Origin: Beijerinckiaceae bacterium
GTDB taxonomy: Bacteria > Pseudomonadota > Alphaproteobacteria > Rhizobiales > Beijerinckiaceae
Assembly (NCBI GenBank): GCA_027531565.1
Contig: JAPZSB010000005.1
Coordinates: 1 to 64,000, forward strand
DNA length: 64,000 bases
Direction of reading: 5' to 3'
The notes below the pieces were generated by a model, which saw only the letters and a list, made by a program, of their open reading frames with translations, was not told where the DNA came from and did no database searches. A program made the translations under genes and the position numbers. Shown here piece by piece: positions 25,601-34,707 of this stretch. How positions within the stretch are numbered: the stretch's first letter is position 1; each line of letters starts with the position of its first letter.

Positions 25601-26500
25601 ATGCTCAACAGGGTTTCACTCCCGGCGATCCGCATCTTCGAGGCCGTGGCCCGCCGTGGCTCGCACAAGGCCGCAGCGGCCGAGCTGAACCTGTCCCAGA
25701 GTGCCATTTCCCACGCGATCCGGTCACTCGAACAGTCGATGGAAGTCCAGCTCTTCGAGAAGGCGGGCAGGAACATCCGTCTGACGGTGAGTGGCGAAGT
25801 CTTCATGCGCCATGTCATCGCGGCGTTCGATGAGCTCCGGCGCGGATTCGACCGTGTGGCCACGCGGCAGGGCAAGCGCGTGCTGCGGCTTCATTCGGCC
25901 CCGTCCATCGCCTATGCATGGCTGGCACCGCGCCTGCCGCGCTTCCTGGCTGCCCATCCGGGGATCGAGGTGCGGCTGTCTGCCGGTGCGGACTATTCCC
26001 GCTTCACGACGGACGAGTTCGATGCCGACATCGTCTACGGCCCCGTCCATGCACCGGGGGTGGTCGCCCTTCCGCTTGTCAGCGAGACCGTCACCCCGCT
26101 CTGCTCGCCGGAACTCGCCCGGCAGATCCGGACTCCCCGCGACCTGCTCGAATGCAACCTGATCCTGAGCGACAACAAGCAGGTCCGGTGGCCGCACTGG
26201 TTCGATGCCAACGGCTTGAACCCGGCGCTGAACCACACCTTGCGGTTCGACAGGAGTTTCCTCGCGCTTGGCGTAGCCGCCGATGGCCTCGGGGTAGCGC
26301 TGGAATCGACCCTTCTGGCGAGCCGGGAACTGGCAAGCGGCCGGCTCGTTGCTCCGCTCGCCGGGAAATCCGTCGACATCACCTATATCGGCCATACGCT
26401 GGTCTATCCCCGCGAGACGCGGCAGGGCAACCTGCTCCGGATCTTCTCGGAATGGCTGGCCAGCGAACTGGCCCTGCCAAGACCGGGCGGAACCGTATAG
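25601..26500 (+). CDS. LysR-family regulator (GcvA-like)
   Basis: A 299-residue LTTR. The N-terminus MLNRVSLPAIRIFEAVARRGSH with AAAELNLSQSAISHAIRSLEQ is the GcvA/AmpR-type HTH. The effector domain has GADYSRFTTDEFDADIVYGP, typical of that subgroup. The longer open frame from 25286 is upstream noise; ATG 25601 sits after GAGCAGGA. Divergent from the split transketolase genes, which it probably regulates, and 43 bp upstream of zwf, with which it could be co-transcribed. Confidence 0.9.
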   Translation: MLNRVSLPAIRIFEAVARRGSHKAAAAELNLSQSAISHAIRSLEQSMEVQLFEKAGRNIRLTVSGEVFMRHVIAAFDELRRGFDRVATRQGKRVLRLHSAPSIAYAWLAPRLPRFLAAHPGIEVRLSAGADYSRFTTDEFDADIVYGPVHAPGVVALPLVSETVTPLCSPELARQIRTPRDLLECNLILSDNKQVRWPHWFDANGLNPALNHTLRFDRSFLALGVAADGLGVALESTLLASRELASGRLVAPLAGKSVDITYIGHTLVYPRETRQGNLLRIFSEWLASELALPRPGGTV

Positions 26501-26543
26501 GCTGCCCGTCGCCCGTTTCCTGTTCCGCAAATATCAGGACATC

Positions 26544-28040
26544 ATGCCCGATCACCCTTTCAGTCCGTCAACGACGGCAACCGAGCGGACCCCGGTTCCG
26601 GCATTCGACCTGGTGATTTTCGGCGCGACGGGTGATCTCGCCCTGCGCAAGCTCTATCCGGCCATGGCCCGCCGCGACGATGAGGGCGTCCTTCCGCCGG
26701 AGAGCCGGATCATCGCCATGGCGCATCAGGCGCGGCATATCCAGGACCTGCCGCGGCAGATCGAGGCAAGGCTCACGACCGAGGGGCTCTCGGCGGAGAC
26801 CATTGCCCGTTTCATGCGCCGTATCACGATCCTTCAGGCAGATGCGCATGATCCGGGCAGCTTTGCCGCTCTTTCGGCGATTCTCGATCGGTCGCCGCAT
26901 GTCCGCGCGATCTACCTCTCCACGGCGCCGGATCTCTTCGTCCCCATCTGCCGCAATCTCGCGCAGCATGGCCTGCTCGATGGCGGCGCCCGCCTGATCC
27001 TCGAGAAGCCGATCGGCCGGGATCTGGCCACCGCACAGGAGATCAACGATGCCGTCGCCAGGCTGATCCCCGAAAGCCGGACCTATCGTATCGATCATTA
27101 CCTCGGCAAGGAGACCGTCCAGAACCTGCTGGTCCTGCGCTTTGCCAACACCCTGTTCGAGCGTTCATGGTCCAGCCGCGATATCGACCATGTCCAGATC
27201 ACCGTGGCCGAGACGGTGGGGCTGGAGGCGCGGGCCGGATATTACGACAGGGTCGGCGCGCTGCGGGACATGGTCCAGAACCATGTGCTCCAGCTCCTCT
27301 GCCTGTTTGCGAGCGAGCCGCCGAACCAACTCGAGGCCGATGCGGTCCGCGATGAGAAACTGCGCGTCCTCAAGGCCTTGCGACCGATCCGGGAAGGGGA
27401 TGTCAGCCGGTCGACGGTGCGCGGCCAATACAGCCAGGGCTCGATCGACGGAAAGATCGTGCCTGGCTATTCCGATGAGCTCGGCCATCCGAGTGATACC
27501 GAAACGTTCGTGGCCCTGCGCTGCGAGGTCGATAACTGGCGCTGGGCCGGCGTGCCATTCTATCTCCGGACGGGCAAGCGGCTCAGCCTGCGCTCCAGCG
27601 AGATCGTGGTTGTGTTCAAGCCGGTTCCGCATTCGATCTTCACCAACGTCGCGCAGGAGGCCCTGGCTCCGAACCGCCTCGTGCTGCGGTTGCAGCCCAA
27701 TGATGGCCTGCAACTGCACATGATGATGAAGGTGCCCGGATCCGGTCGGCTGAAGCTCGTGCCGCGCACGCTTGACCTCCGGTATGACACCGCCTTCGAT
27801 TTCCGCACGCCGGATGCCTATGAGCGCCTGCTCACCGATGTGATCCGCGGTGACCAGACCCTCTTCATGCGGCGGGACGAGGTCGAGGCCGCCTGGGCCT
27901 GGGTTGATCCCATCATCCGCGGCTGGCAAGACTTCAATGTCCGGCCGTTCCGGTATCCGGCGGGTTCCTGGGGACCGAGCCAGGCCATCGGGCTCATCGA
28001 GCGGGATGGGCGCAGCTGGGTCGACCCCGAGTCGAGCTGA
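26544..28040 (+). CDS. zwf: Glucose-6-phosphate 1-dehydrogenase
   Basis: A 498-residue enzyme oxidising glucose 6-phosphate to 6-phosphogluconolactone with NADP(+) or NAD(+). The N-terminal nucleotide-binding GATGDLALRKLYPA is at about 30-43; the active-site signature RIDHYLGKETVQNLL is at about 177-191, with the catalytic His. Full family length. The stop overlaps the pgl start by one base (TGATG). It begins the upper Entner-Doudoroff operon zwf-pgl-edd. The preferred coenzyme cannot be told from reading alone. Confidence 0.97.
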   Translation: MPDHPFSPSTTATERTPVPAFDLVIFGATGDLALRKLYPAMARRDDEGVLPPESRIIAMAHQARHIQDLPRQIEARLTTEGLSAETIARFMRRITILQADAHDPGSFAALSAILDRSPHVRAIYLSTAPDLFVPICRNLAQHGLLDGGARLILEKPIGRDLATAQEINDAVARLIPESRTYRIDHYLGKETVQNLLVLRFANTLFERSWSSRDIDHVQITVAETVGLEARAGYYDRVGALRDMVQNHVLQLLCLFASEPPNQLEADAVRDEKLRVLKALRPIREGDVSRSTVRGQYSQGSIDGKIVPGYSDELGHPSDTETFVALRCEVDNWRWAGVPFYLRTGKRLSLRSSEIVVVFKPVPHSIFTNVAQEALAPNRLVLRLQPNDGLQLHMMMKVPGSGRLKLVPRTLDLRYDTAFDFRTPDAYERLLTDVIRGDQTLFMRRDEVEAAWAWVDPIIRGWQDFNVRPFRYPAGSWGPSQAIGLIERDGRSWVDPESS

Positions 28041-28747
28041 TGGCCGAGCGCTTCACCCTCCACCCCTGTCCCGATCTGGCTACGGCCTCCGCACGACTGG
28101 CGGAACTCGTGGCCGCCCGCCTTTCCATCGTCCTGGCGAGGCAGGACAGGGCGACGCTGGCCCTGCCGGGAGGGACCACGCCGCTGCTTTTCCTTGACGC
28201 GCTGGGACGTCACGACCTGCCGTGGAACCGCATCGTCGCATTGCCGGGTGACGAGCGTTTCGTTCCCCCGGATGATCTTCAATCCAATGAGCGGCAGATC
28301 CGCACGCATTTCGCCCCGGTCGGGGATCACCGCTGCACATTCGTTTCCTTGCGAGGCAGGGCGGAAACGCCCGAGGCGGCAGCCGCACAGGCCTGCGCCG
28401 ATCCGGCTCTGGCTCGACCCGTCGATCTCGTGATCTGCGGCATGGGTTCCGATGGCCATATCGCCTCGCTGTTTCCGGGAATGCCGGCGCTGGAAGGGGT
28501 CGTCGGGACGCATCCAGCGGTCATCGCCACGCATCCGTCCGGTCTTGCGCCGCGGCTGACACTGTCCCCCACCGCACTCCTCGGGGCGGGCTGGCGGGCC
28601 CTGCTGTTCGCGGGGCCTGCGAAACAGGCGGTCTTCTCTCGGGCGTGCAGGGACGGCCCGGTTTCTGAGCTGCCGGTGCGGCTGCTTCTGGCCGGCCCCT
28701 GCGAGATCTGCTTCGGCCTCCGCGACACCATGGCGGTGACGTCATGA
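28040..28747 (+). CDS. pgl: 6-phosphogluconolactonase
   Basis: A 235-residue cytosolic lactonase of the DevB/NagB-like family, hydrolysing 6-phosphogluconolactone to 6-phosphogluconate. Recognisable segments are ALPGGTTPLLFLDAL near the N-terminus, LPGDERFVPPDDLQSNERQIR in the middle, and CGMGSDGHIASLFPG (catalytic region). Start overlaps the zwf stop and its own stop overlaps the edd start (ATGA), fixing the order zwf-pgl-edd in one translation-coupled unit. Confidence 0.95.
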   Translation: MAERFTLHPCPDLATASARLAELVAARLSIVLARQDRATLALPGGTTPLLFLDALGRHDLPWNRIVALPGDERFVPPDDLQSNERQIRTHFAPVGDHRCTFVSLRGRAETPEAAAAQACADPALARPVDLVICGMGSDGHIASLFPGMPALEGVVGTHPAVIATHPSGLAPRLTLSPTALLGAGWRALLFAGPAKQAVFSRACRDGPVSELPVRLLLAGPCEICFGLRDTMAVTS

Positions 28748-30567
28748 GTGCCGCTCCTCACCCCCGCCTGCTCGATGTGGTGGCGCGGATCGAGGCGCGA
28801 TCGCAGGACAGCCGCGCGGAATATCGCGAGCGCCTCGTCCGGATGCGGCGCGACATGCCCCCGAGGAAGGGGCTGTCCTGTGGCAATCTCGCGCATGTCG
28901 CGGCGGCATGCACGGCCTCCGCCAAGCAGCGCCTGACGGATGGGCAGGCCCCCGTGCTCGCGGTGGTCACGGCCTATAATGACATGCTGTCGGCCCACCA
29001 GCCCTTCGAATCCTATCCGGCGATCCTCCGGGACGCGGCTGCGGAACGGGGAGCGACCGCGCTGGTCGCCGGCGGCGTGCCCGCCATGTGCGACGGCGTC
29101 ACGCAGGGCCAGCCGGGCATGGAGCTCTCGCTTTTCTCTCGCGATGTGATCGCCATGGCGACGGCCATTTCCCTGTCCCACAACGCGTTTGATGCGGCGC
29201 TGCTGCTCGGCGTCTGTGACAAGATCGTGCCGGGGCTGCTGATCGGCGCGCTGGCCTTTGGCCATCTGCCGGCGGTCTTCGTTCCCGCCGGCCCTATGCC
29301 GACAGGGCTCTCGAATGACGAGAAAACCCGCATGCGGTCGGCCTATGCCAACGGCGAGGCGGACCGCCGGGCCCTGCTCGATGCCGAGATGAAGAGCTAT
29401 CACGCACCGGGAACCTGCACCTTCTACGGCACCGCCAATTCGAACCAGATGTTGATGGAAATCATGGGGCTGCATGTGCCCGGCGCTGCCTTCGTGCCGC
29501 CGGGAACGCCCCTGCGCGAGGCCCTGACGCGTGAGGCGGTCCGGCTGGCTCTGGCCCGCATCAAGGCGCCGGATGGCGGTGTCGGCGCCATGCTGGGCGC
29601 GCGCTCGCTGGTCAATGCAATGGCCGGGCTCCATGCCACCGGCGGTTCCACCAACCACCTTCTCCATCTTGTCGCGATTGCGCAGGCTGCGGGCTTTATC
29701 GTGACATGGGAGGATTTCGCCGATCTCGCGCATGTCGTTCCGCTGATCGCGCGGATCTATCCCAATGGCCAGGCCGATGTGAACCAGTTCCAGGCCGCTG
29801 GAGGTATCGGCTTTGTCATCCGGGAATTGCTGTCAGCCGGGCTCGCCTTCAATGATGTGGGCAGCGTCGCCGGGGCCGGGCTCGCCGCCTACACGCGCGA
29901 ACCCGTCCTGGACGAGGGCCGGCTGACCTGGCGTGATCCGCCGGTGACGAGCCTGGATCCATCGATCCTCCGGCCGGTCGCCGATCCGTTTCAGGGTCAT
30001 GGCGGACTCGCGCTCCTCACGGGCAATCTTGGCAAGGCGATTGTCAAGACATCCGCCGTGACAGGGGACCGGCAGGCCATCACTGCGCCGGCACGGGTCT
30101 TTGCGGAGCAGGCCGCCATCCACGATGCCTTCAAGGCGGGAACTCTGACGGGCGATCTCGTGATCGTCTTGCGCAGTCAGGGGCCAAAGGCGAACGGCAT
30201 GCCGGAACTGCACGGCTTGATGCCGATCCTCGGCATCCTGCAGGAACGCGGCCAGCGCGTGGCGCTCCTGACGGACGGGCGCCTCTCCGGCGCGTCCGGC
30301 AAGATCCTCAGCGCCATCCATGTCACGCCCGAGGCCGAGGCCGGCGGGCCCATCGCGCGGATCGTCGATGGCGATATCATCACGATCGATGCGCGTCGCG
30401 GGCGTCTTGACGTCCATCTTGACGAGGCAACACTCGGGGCCCGGCAGCCGGCAATCGGCGCCTCGTCGCTCGCCGGGAGCGGCATGGGCCGTGAGCTCTT
30501 CGCGCTGTTCCGGCAGCATGTCGGCCCGGCCGAAGCCGGAGCCAGCCTCTTCGGACCCACCCGTTGA
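28744..30567 (+). CDS. edd: Phosphogluconate dehydratase (Entner-Doudoroff)
   Basis: A 607-residue IlvD/Edd-family Fe-S dehydratase: 6-phosphogluconate to 2-keto-3-deoxy-6-phosphogluconate. The conserved cluster ligands lie in GVCDKIVPGLL and GTCTFYGTANSNQMLME; the C-terminal part has TDGRLSGASGKILSAIHVTPEA, the Edd-type motif. The N-terminal VTAYNDMLSAHQPFESYP separates it from IlvD. Final gene of the operon; the aldolase gene eda, often adjacent, is absent here. Converges on TRAP permease genes. Confidence 0.96.
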   Translation: MSAAPHPRLLDVVARIEARSQDSRAEYRERLVRMRRDMPPRKGLSCGNLAHVAAACTASAKQRLTDGQAPVLAVVTAYNDMLSAHQPFESYPAILRDAAAERGATALVAGGVPAMCDGVTQGQPGMELSLFSRDVIAMATAISLSHNAFDAALLLGVCDKIVPGLLIGALAFGHLPAVFVPAGPMPTGLSNDEKTRMRSAYANGEADRRALLDAEMKSYHAPGTCTFYGTANSNQMLMEIMGLHVPGAAFVPPGTPLREALTREAVRLALARIKAPDGGVGAMLGARSLVNAMAGLHATGGSTNHLLHLVAIAQAAGFIVTWEDFADLAHVVPLIARIYPNGQADVNQFQAAGGIGFVIRELLSAGLAFNDVGSVAGAGLAAYTREPVLDEGRLTWRDPPVTSLDPSILRPVADPFQGHGGLALLTGNLGKAIVKTSAVTGDRQAITAPARVFAEQAAIHDAFKAGTLTGDLVIVLRSQGPKANGMPELHGLMPILGILQERGQRVALLTDGRLSGASGKILSAIHVTPEAEAGGPIARIVDGDIITIDARRGRLDVHLDEATLGARQPAIGASSLAGSGMGRELFALFRQHVGPAEAGASLFGPTR

Positions 30568-30659
30568 TCCGGCGCATATCGGCCGCTTCAGACCTTGAGT
30601 GGCATGGCAGTTTCTGAATCAGGGCGAGAGTGCGATAGGCTCGCCGAGGCTTTGATCCT

Positions 30660-32096
30660 TCACGCTGCGGGTAAAGGTGCAGGCAGCACGCGCGTGCGGG
30701 TCGCGATCCGTGCCGGCTCCGGAATGTCCGGTGGCGGAAGGTCGATGCTGCGGGGCGGGCCGATGGGGCGCACCCGTTCGCCGAAGGGGCGGGTCATCGC
30801 CGGCCATGCGATCAGCAGGATCACCATCGCGATCTGGATCAGGATGAAGGGAAGGGCGCCCCGGTAGATATCGGAGGAGCGCACCTCCGGCGGCGCGACG
30901 CTGCGCAGGCTGAACAGCGCCATCCCGAAAGGCGGGTGCATGAAGGACGTCTGCATGTTGACGCAGAGCAGCACCGCAAACCAGACAAGGTCGATGCCAA
31001 GGCCCTGTGCAACCGGCACCAGCAAGGGCAGCACGATGAAGGCGATCTCGAAGAAGTCGAGGAAGAAGGCCAGCAGGAACACGATCAGGTTCGATACGGC
31101 GAGGAAACCGGTGGCTCCGCCGGGCAGCGCCGAGAACAGGCCTTCCACCCAGAGATGGCCGTCCATGCCGCGGAAGGGCAGCGTGAAGCAGGTCGCCCCG
31201 ACAAGGATGAACACCGCGCAGCACGAGAGAAGCAGGGTCGAATCCACGGCCTGGCGAAGCCGCGTCCGGTTCAGCCGCCCCCGCATCGTCGCGATCGCAA
31301 CGGCCCCGAGCGTGCCATAGGCGCCGGCCTCGGTTGGCGTGGCAAAGCCCGCGAACATGCTGCCGAGCGAGAGCCCGAGCAGGACCAGTGGCGGCAAAAG
31401 GGAACGCAGGATGGCCGCAAGGGTCTTGCCCAATCCCGGCCCCTCCGTTGTCGGGGGGATCGGCGGCATCATCGCCGGGCGGAACAGGGCCGTTGTGCCG
31501 ATCATCACCAGATAGAGGCCGGCCAGCACGAGGCCGGGCAGCCAGGCGCCGGCATAGAGTTCGCCGATCGAAATCCCCATGACATCGGCGAAGACGATCA
31601 GGACAAGGCTGGGCGGAATGACCTGCGCCAGAGTGGCGGATGCGGCGATGACGCCGGTGCTGATGCGCGGGTCATAGCCGGCCTTGAGCATGGCAGGGAG
31701 CGAGATCAGCCCCATGGCGATGACGGAGGCCTGGACAAGCCCGGTCGTTGCAGCGAACAGCGCGCCGACGACGATGACGGTCAGCCCCAGCCCGCCGGAA
31801 ATGCGTCCGAACAGCCGTCCCGTGGTTTCCAGCAGGTCCTCGGCGAGGCCCGAGCGTTCAAGCACCATGCCCATGAAGGTGAAGAGCGGGATGGCCAGAA
31901 GCAGCTCGTTGAAGGTGATCGCATAGATGCGCAGGGGAATCGCGCCCGTGAAGACCGGGTCGAAAAAGCCCGTCAGGATGCCGATCCCGAGAAAGATGAA
32001 GCCATGCGCCATCAGCGTAAGCGCGACGGGAAAGCCGAGCAGCAGGGCGGTGGCCATGCTGAGGAACATGGCCGGGGCGAGCAGGGCGCTGCTCAT
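30660..32096 (-). CDS. dctM: TRAP transporter large permease (DctM-like)
   Basis: A 478-residue membrane protein with about 12-13 helices of the DctM/SiaM type. N-terminal FLSMATALLLGFPVALTLMAHG and the FTFMGMVLERSGLAEDLLE region are typical. It carries out Na(+)-coupled uptake with a small permease and a periplasmic DctP-type receptor. The small permease is directly upstream (ATGA overlap), but no DctP gene is in the window, so the cargo is unknown. The C-terminus after about 440 (PIGPPRSIDLPPPDIPEPAR) is a proline-rich cytoplasmic extension. Confidence 0.93.
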   Translation of the reverse strand: MSSALLAPAMFLSMATALLLGFPVALTLMAHGFIFLGIGILTGFFDPVFTGAIPLRIYAITFNELLLAIPLFTFMGMVLERSGLAEDLLETTGRLFGRISGGLGLTVIVVGALFAATTGLVQASVIAMGLISLPAMLKAGYDPRISTGVIAASATLAQVIPPSLVLIVFADVMGISIGELYAGAWLPGLVLAGLYLVMIGTTALFRPAMMPPIPPTTEGPGLGKTLAAILRSLLPPLVLLGLSLGSMFAGFATPTEAGAYGTLGAVAIATMRGRLNRTRLRQAVDSTLLLSCCAVFILVGATCFTLPFRGMDGHLWVEGLFSALPGGATGFLAVSNLIVFLLAFFLDFFEIAFIVLPLLVPVAQGLGIDLVWFAVLLCVNMQTSFMHPPFGMALFSLRSVAPPEVRSSDIYRGALPFILIQIAMVILLIAWPAMTRPFGERVRPIGPPRSIDLPPPDIPEPARIATRTRVLPAPLPAA

Positions 32097-32695
32097 GAAA
32101 GACGGTGCCCGGGCCCGGCGGCGGGCGTCCGTGCAAGGTCGAGCCCGGCCGTGACAATGGCTTCGGGGCGATGGCCGGCAAGACGCAGGCCCGCTTTCAG
32201 CCCCTGCGACAGCGATTGCAGGCCGAGGAGCAGGAAGCCTGCGGGCATGAAGCCGATCAGCACCCAGCGGGGCAGGCCCACCACCACATCGGGCGGGCCT
32301 TCATTCTGGAGGAGCGATACCCAGAACATGCCGGCGGTGAACCAGACCAGATAGGCCGAGATCGGCAGGAGGAAGCCGAGATGGCCGGTGAGTTCGATGC
32401 CGTCGCGCAGGCCGGGCGGGAAATGACGGCTGAGAACATCGATCCGGACATGCTCGTCGCGAAGCAGGGTATAGCCCGCGCCGATCATGAACATGGCCGC
32501 GAACATGTACCATTGCGCCTCGCTGACATGGTTCCAGGCGAGGGAGAACAGGCGCCGGGACAGGCCATGCATCACGGTGACGATGCAGATCACCGGCACC
32601 AGCCAGCGGATTGCTTCGCCCGCCCGGCGGTTCAGGCGGTCAATGGTTGCGCAGAGGCGGACAAGGCCATCCGCTGTCACGGCAGGCGCTCCCAT
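32093..32695 (-). CDS. dctQ: TRAP transporter small permease (DctQ-like)
   Basis: A 200-residue protein with four helices of the DctQ family, the scaffold partner of DctM. It contains SEAQWYMFAAMFMIGAGYTLLRDEHVRIDVLS, the family's conserved Q/E-W and DxHVRID segment. Its start lies inside the DUF4865 gene (19-base overlap) and its stop overlaps dctM, so DUF4865-dctQ-dctM form one unit. Confidence 0.92.
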   Translation of the reverse strand: MGAPAVTADGLVRLCATIDRLNRRAGEAIRWLVPVICIVTVMHGLSRRLFSLAWNHVSEAQWYMFAAMFMIGAGYTLLRDEHVRIDVLSRHFPPGLRDGIELTGHLGFLLPISAYLVWFTAGMFWVSLLQNEGPPDVVVGLPRWVLIGFMPAGFLLLGLQSLSQGLKAGLRLAGHRPEAIVTAGLDLARTPAAGPGHRLS

Positions 32696-33207
32696 TCGGC
32701 GCCGCGGGCGAGGAAGGCGATCTCGAACCGTTCTCCCGGCGTCGCAGGCCCCGGATCGAAGGCCATGGTGACGCGGTTCCAGTCCTGCGGCTCGTCCCAG
32801 GCGAGGGTGTCGGTGGCGGCCGGCGGCGTCTGGCTGGCGATCGTCCGGGACGGGAGCAGGGCAGGGGTCTCGATCCGGCGGTCCAGGGCCCGTGCTGTCG
32901 TGACTGCCGCCCGCCCCGGCAGGGAATTGAGCAGCCCGATCGCCACCCGGGGGCGGCCGAACGCTGTGCTGAGGGCGGCGAAGAGCGGGCCTCTCAGGAA
33001 ATCATGCGCGGCCCCGGCGGACGCCCAGACATAGACGGGTGCGTAGCGGTTTGACGGGGCGCCGGCCGTGACGTCGGCCAGCAGGAACTGCTTGAAGACC
33101 AGCCCCGCCATGCCCTCGAAGCTCTGGCCCCGCGCCGCCACGCGTCCGCGGATGATCCGCATGTCGTAATCGGCGGGCAGGGTGAACTGGTAGTGCATCG
33201 CGAGCAT
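32677..33207 (-). CDS. DUF4865 family protein
   Basis: A 176-residue protein starting MLAMHYQFTLPADYDMRIIRGRV, a pattern typical of the DUF4865 family, with a middle NRYAPVYVWASAGAAHDFLRGPLF. The fold looks like an alpha/beta-barrel monooxygenase-like or ligand-binding domain, but no function is established. It commonly sits next to LysR genes, as here (divergent LysR 137 bp away). Overlaps dctQ by 19 bases, linking it to a TRAP transporter; it may handle the imported compound (inference). ATG 33198 is a possible alternative start. Confidence 0.82.
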   Translation of the reverse strand: MLAMHYQFTLPADYDMRIIRGRVAARGQSFEGMAGLVFKQFLLADVTAGAPSNRYAPVYVWASAGAAHDFLRGPLFAALSTAFGRPRVAIGLLNSLPGRAAVTTARALDRRIETPALLPSRTIASQTPPAATDTLAWDEPQDWNRVTMAFDPGPATPGERFEIAFLARGAEWERLP

Positions 33208-33250
33208 GGCCGTCCCTTTCGAACGCGGCCATTGTCGCGGCAGGTCAATC

Positions 33251-33263
33251 GATTTGACAAATC
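33251..33263. promoter_or_regulatory. Candidate LysR operator between DUF4865 and LysR genes
   Basis: GATTTGACAAATC is a perfect 13-bp inverted repeat with one central base. It is embedded in a longer imperfect inverted repeat (33247-33270) in the A/T-rich middle of the 137-bp divergent region. Position and symmetry fit a LysR recognition site. Confidence 0.5.
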
Positions 33264-33350
33264 AATAGATCAAAATCTGACATTTGAGATATAAAACAGA
33301 AATCGCAACACCCGGCCAGGTCGGGGCATCATCCGGTTCGCTCAGTGACC

Positions 33351-34253
33351 ATGCGCAATCTCGATCTCGCCTGCCTCCGCCTGTTCGTGCTGACTGTCGA
33401 GAAAGGCGGGCTCGGCCGGGCGGCGGAGGCGGTGGGGCGTTCGCAACCGGCGGCAAGCCTGCAGCTGAAACGTCTGGAGGAAGAGGTCGGAGAGCCCCTT
33501 CTGCGACGGCAGGGTCGGCATCTGGTCCTGACGCCGGCGGGGGAGGACTTCCTGCCTGCCGCCCGGCAGATCGTGGAAATGCATGACGCCGCGCTTGCCC
33601 GCCGCCTGACGACCCGGCTCTCCGGCCCGGTCCGGCTCGGGATCGCCCAGGACCTGGCCGATGCCATGCTGACCCATGTGCTGGCGGAGTTTTCGCGGAA
33701 CCACCCGACGCTTGAATTGCTGCTGCGCACCGACAAGATGGGCGAACTCATCGAAGCCACGCGGAATGGCGAACTGGATCTCGCCCTCGTCTTCGAACCT
33801 GATCCCGGTGCCGGAACGGGAGAGGTGATCGGCCGCCTGCCGATGTGTTGGGTGGGGCGCCGTGGAGACATCCCGCAGCCCGGTGGCGAGGTCCGGTTGG
33901 TCGCCTTTGACGGCGCCTGCTGCTTCAACCGCGCCGCGGAGCAGGCTCTGGCCGGCGAGGGCAGGGCGTGGCGACGCAGTTTCACCAGCGCGAGCCTCGC
34001 CAGCCAGTGGACGGCGATCCGGGCCGGCCTCGGGATCGGGATCCGCACACCCTTGGGCCTTCCCCATGATCTCGGGCCCATCGTTCCTGCAGCGGCCCTG
34101 CCGGCCCTGCCGGCTGTCAGCCTGCGCCTCCTTCGCCGCCCGGGGCTCACGTCGAGGGCCGGGCAGGATCTCGCAACATTGCTGCGGATGCGGTGCCAGA
34201 CCTTGTCCATGACGGGGGCGGCCCGGACAGTCGGGGCTGCATCCGACCGCTGA
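33351..34253 (+). CDS. LysR-family transcriptional regulator
   Basis: A 300-residue LTTR (302 if the in-frame GTG at 33345 is used). HTH: MRNLDLACLRLFVLTVEKGG with AAEAVGRSQPAASLQLKRLEEE. It is divergent from DUF4865-dctQM, which it probably regulates through the palindrome at 33251. It converges with the marR gene, 13 bp away. Confidence 0.9.
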   Translation: MRNLDLACLRLFVLTVEKGGLGRAAEAVGRSQPAASLQLKRLEEEVGEPLLRRQGRHLVLTPAGEDFLPAARQIVEMHDAALARRLTTRLSGPVRLGIAQDLADAMLTHVLAEFSRNHPTLELLLRTDKMGELIEATRNGELDLALVFEPDPGAGTGEVIGRLPMCWVGRRGDIPQPGGEVRLVAFDGACCFNRAAEQALAGEGRAWRRSFTSASLASQWTAIRAGLGIGIRTPLGLPHDLGPIVPAAALPALPAVSLRLLRRPGLTSRAGQDLATLLRMRCQTLSMTGAARTVGAASDR

Positions 34254-34266
34254 GCCTGCATGCCGC

Positions 34267-34707
34267 TCAGTCGCGATCGGAATCGAGGATGCTGCGCAGG
34301 GAGGCAAGGCGGGGAATGAGCCCGGCCACTTCGCTTTCGTCCAGCCGGTTCCGCAGATGCTCGAACCAGGGTCGGGTGGCGGCGATCGAGGCTTCGCGCA
34401 TCGCGCGGCCGGCTTCGGTGATCCGCACGATCTTCGATCGGCCATCCGCCGGGTCCGGGTGAATGGTGACAAGGCCCTTCTGTTCCAGCCGTTGCAGGGT
34501 GCTGGTCATGGTGGCCTTCGTCACCTGGAAGGCGCGGGCGAGCGCTGCGGGAGATTTCCCGTCCGCCACCCGCACGCAATGATTCAGCACGGTGAACTGC
34601 GCGACGGTCATGCCATCCGGCATCAGGCGTTCGAACTGCGTCTGCGAGAGCTGCGCGAGTATGCCGATCTCGGTGAAGAAGCTGAAGAACGCATCCGATT
34701 GTGTCAT
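34267..34707 (-). CDS. MarR-family transcriptional regulator
   Basis: A 146-residue winged-helix dimeric repressor. It contains MTVAQFTVLNHCVRVADGKSP, recognition-helix region FQVTKATMTSTLQRLEQKGL, and the wing HPDPADGRSKIVRITEAG with the family D-x-R-x-K motif. The frame is open upstream, but ATG 34707 overlaps the stop of the Acg-like nitroreductase gene (ATGA), and the family N-terminus begins there. Cotranscribed with that gene. A double palindrome upstream of the pair (35870-35905) is the probable operator, implying autoregulation by a phenolic or oxidant ligand. Confidence 0.92.
   Translation of the reverse strand: MTQSDAFFSFFTEIGILAQLSQTQFERLMPDGMTVAQFTVLNHCVRVADGKSPAALARAFQVTKATMTSTLQRLEQKGLVTIHPDPADGRSKIVRITEAGRAMREASIAATRPWFEHLRNRLDESEVAGLIPRLASLRSILDSDRD

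Noticed and set aside
30601-30660. Terminator between edd and dctM
   Set aside because: Only a 6-bp stem (GGCGAG/CTCGCC) with a 12-base loop and no T-run.
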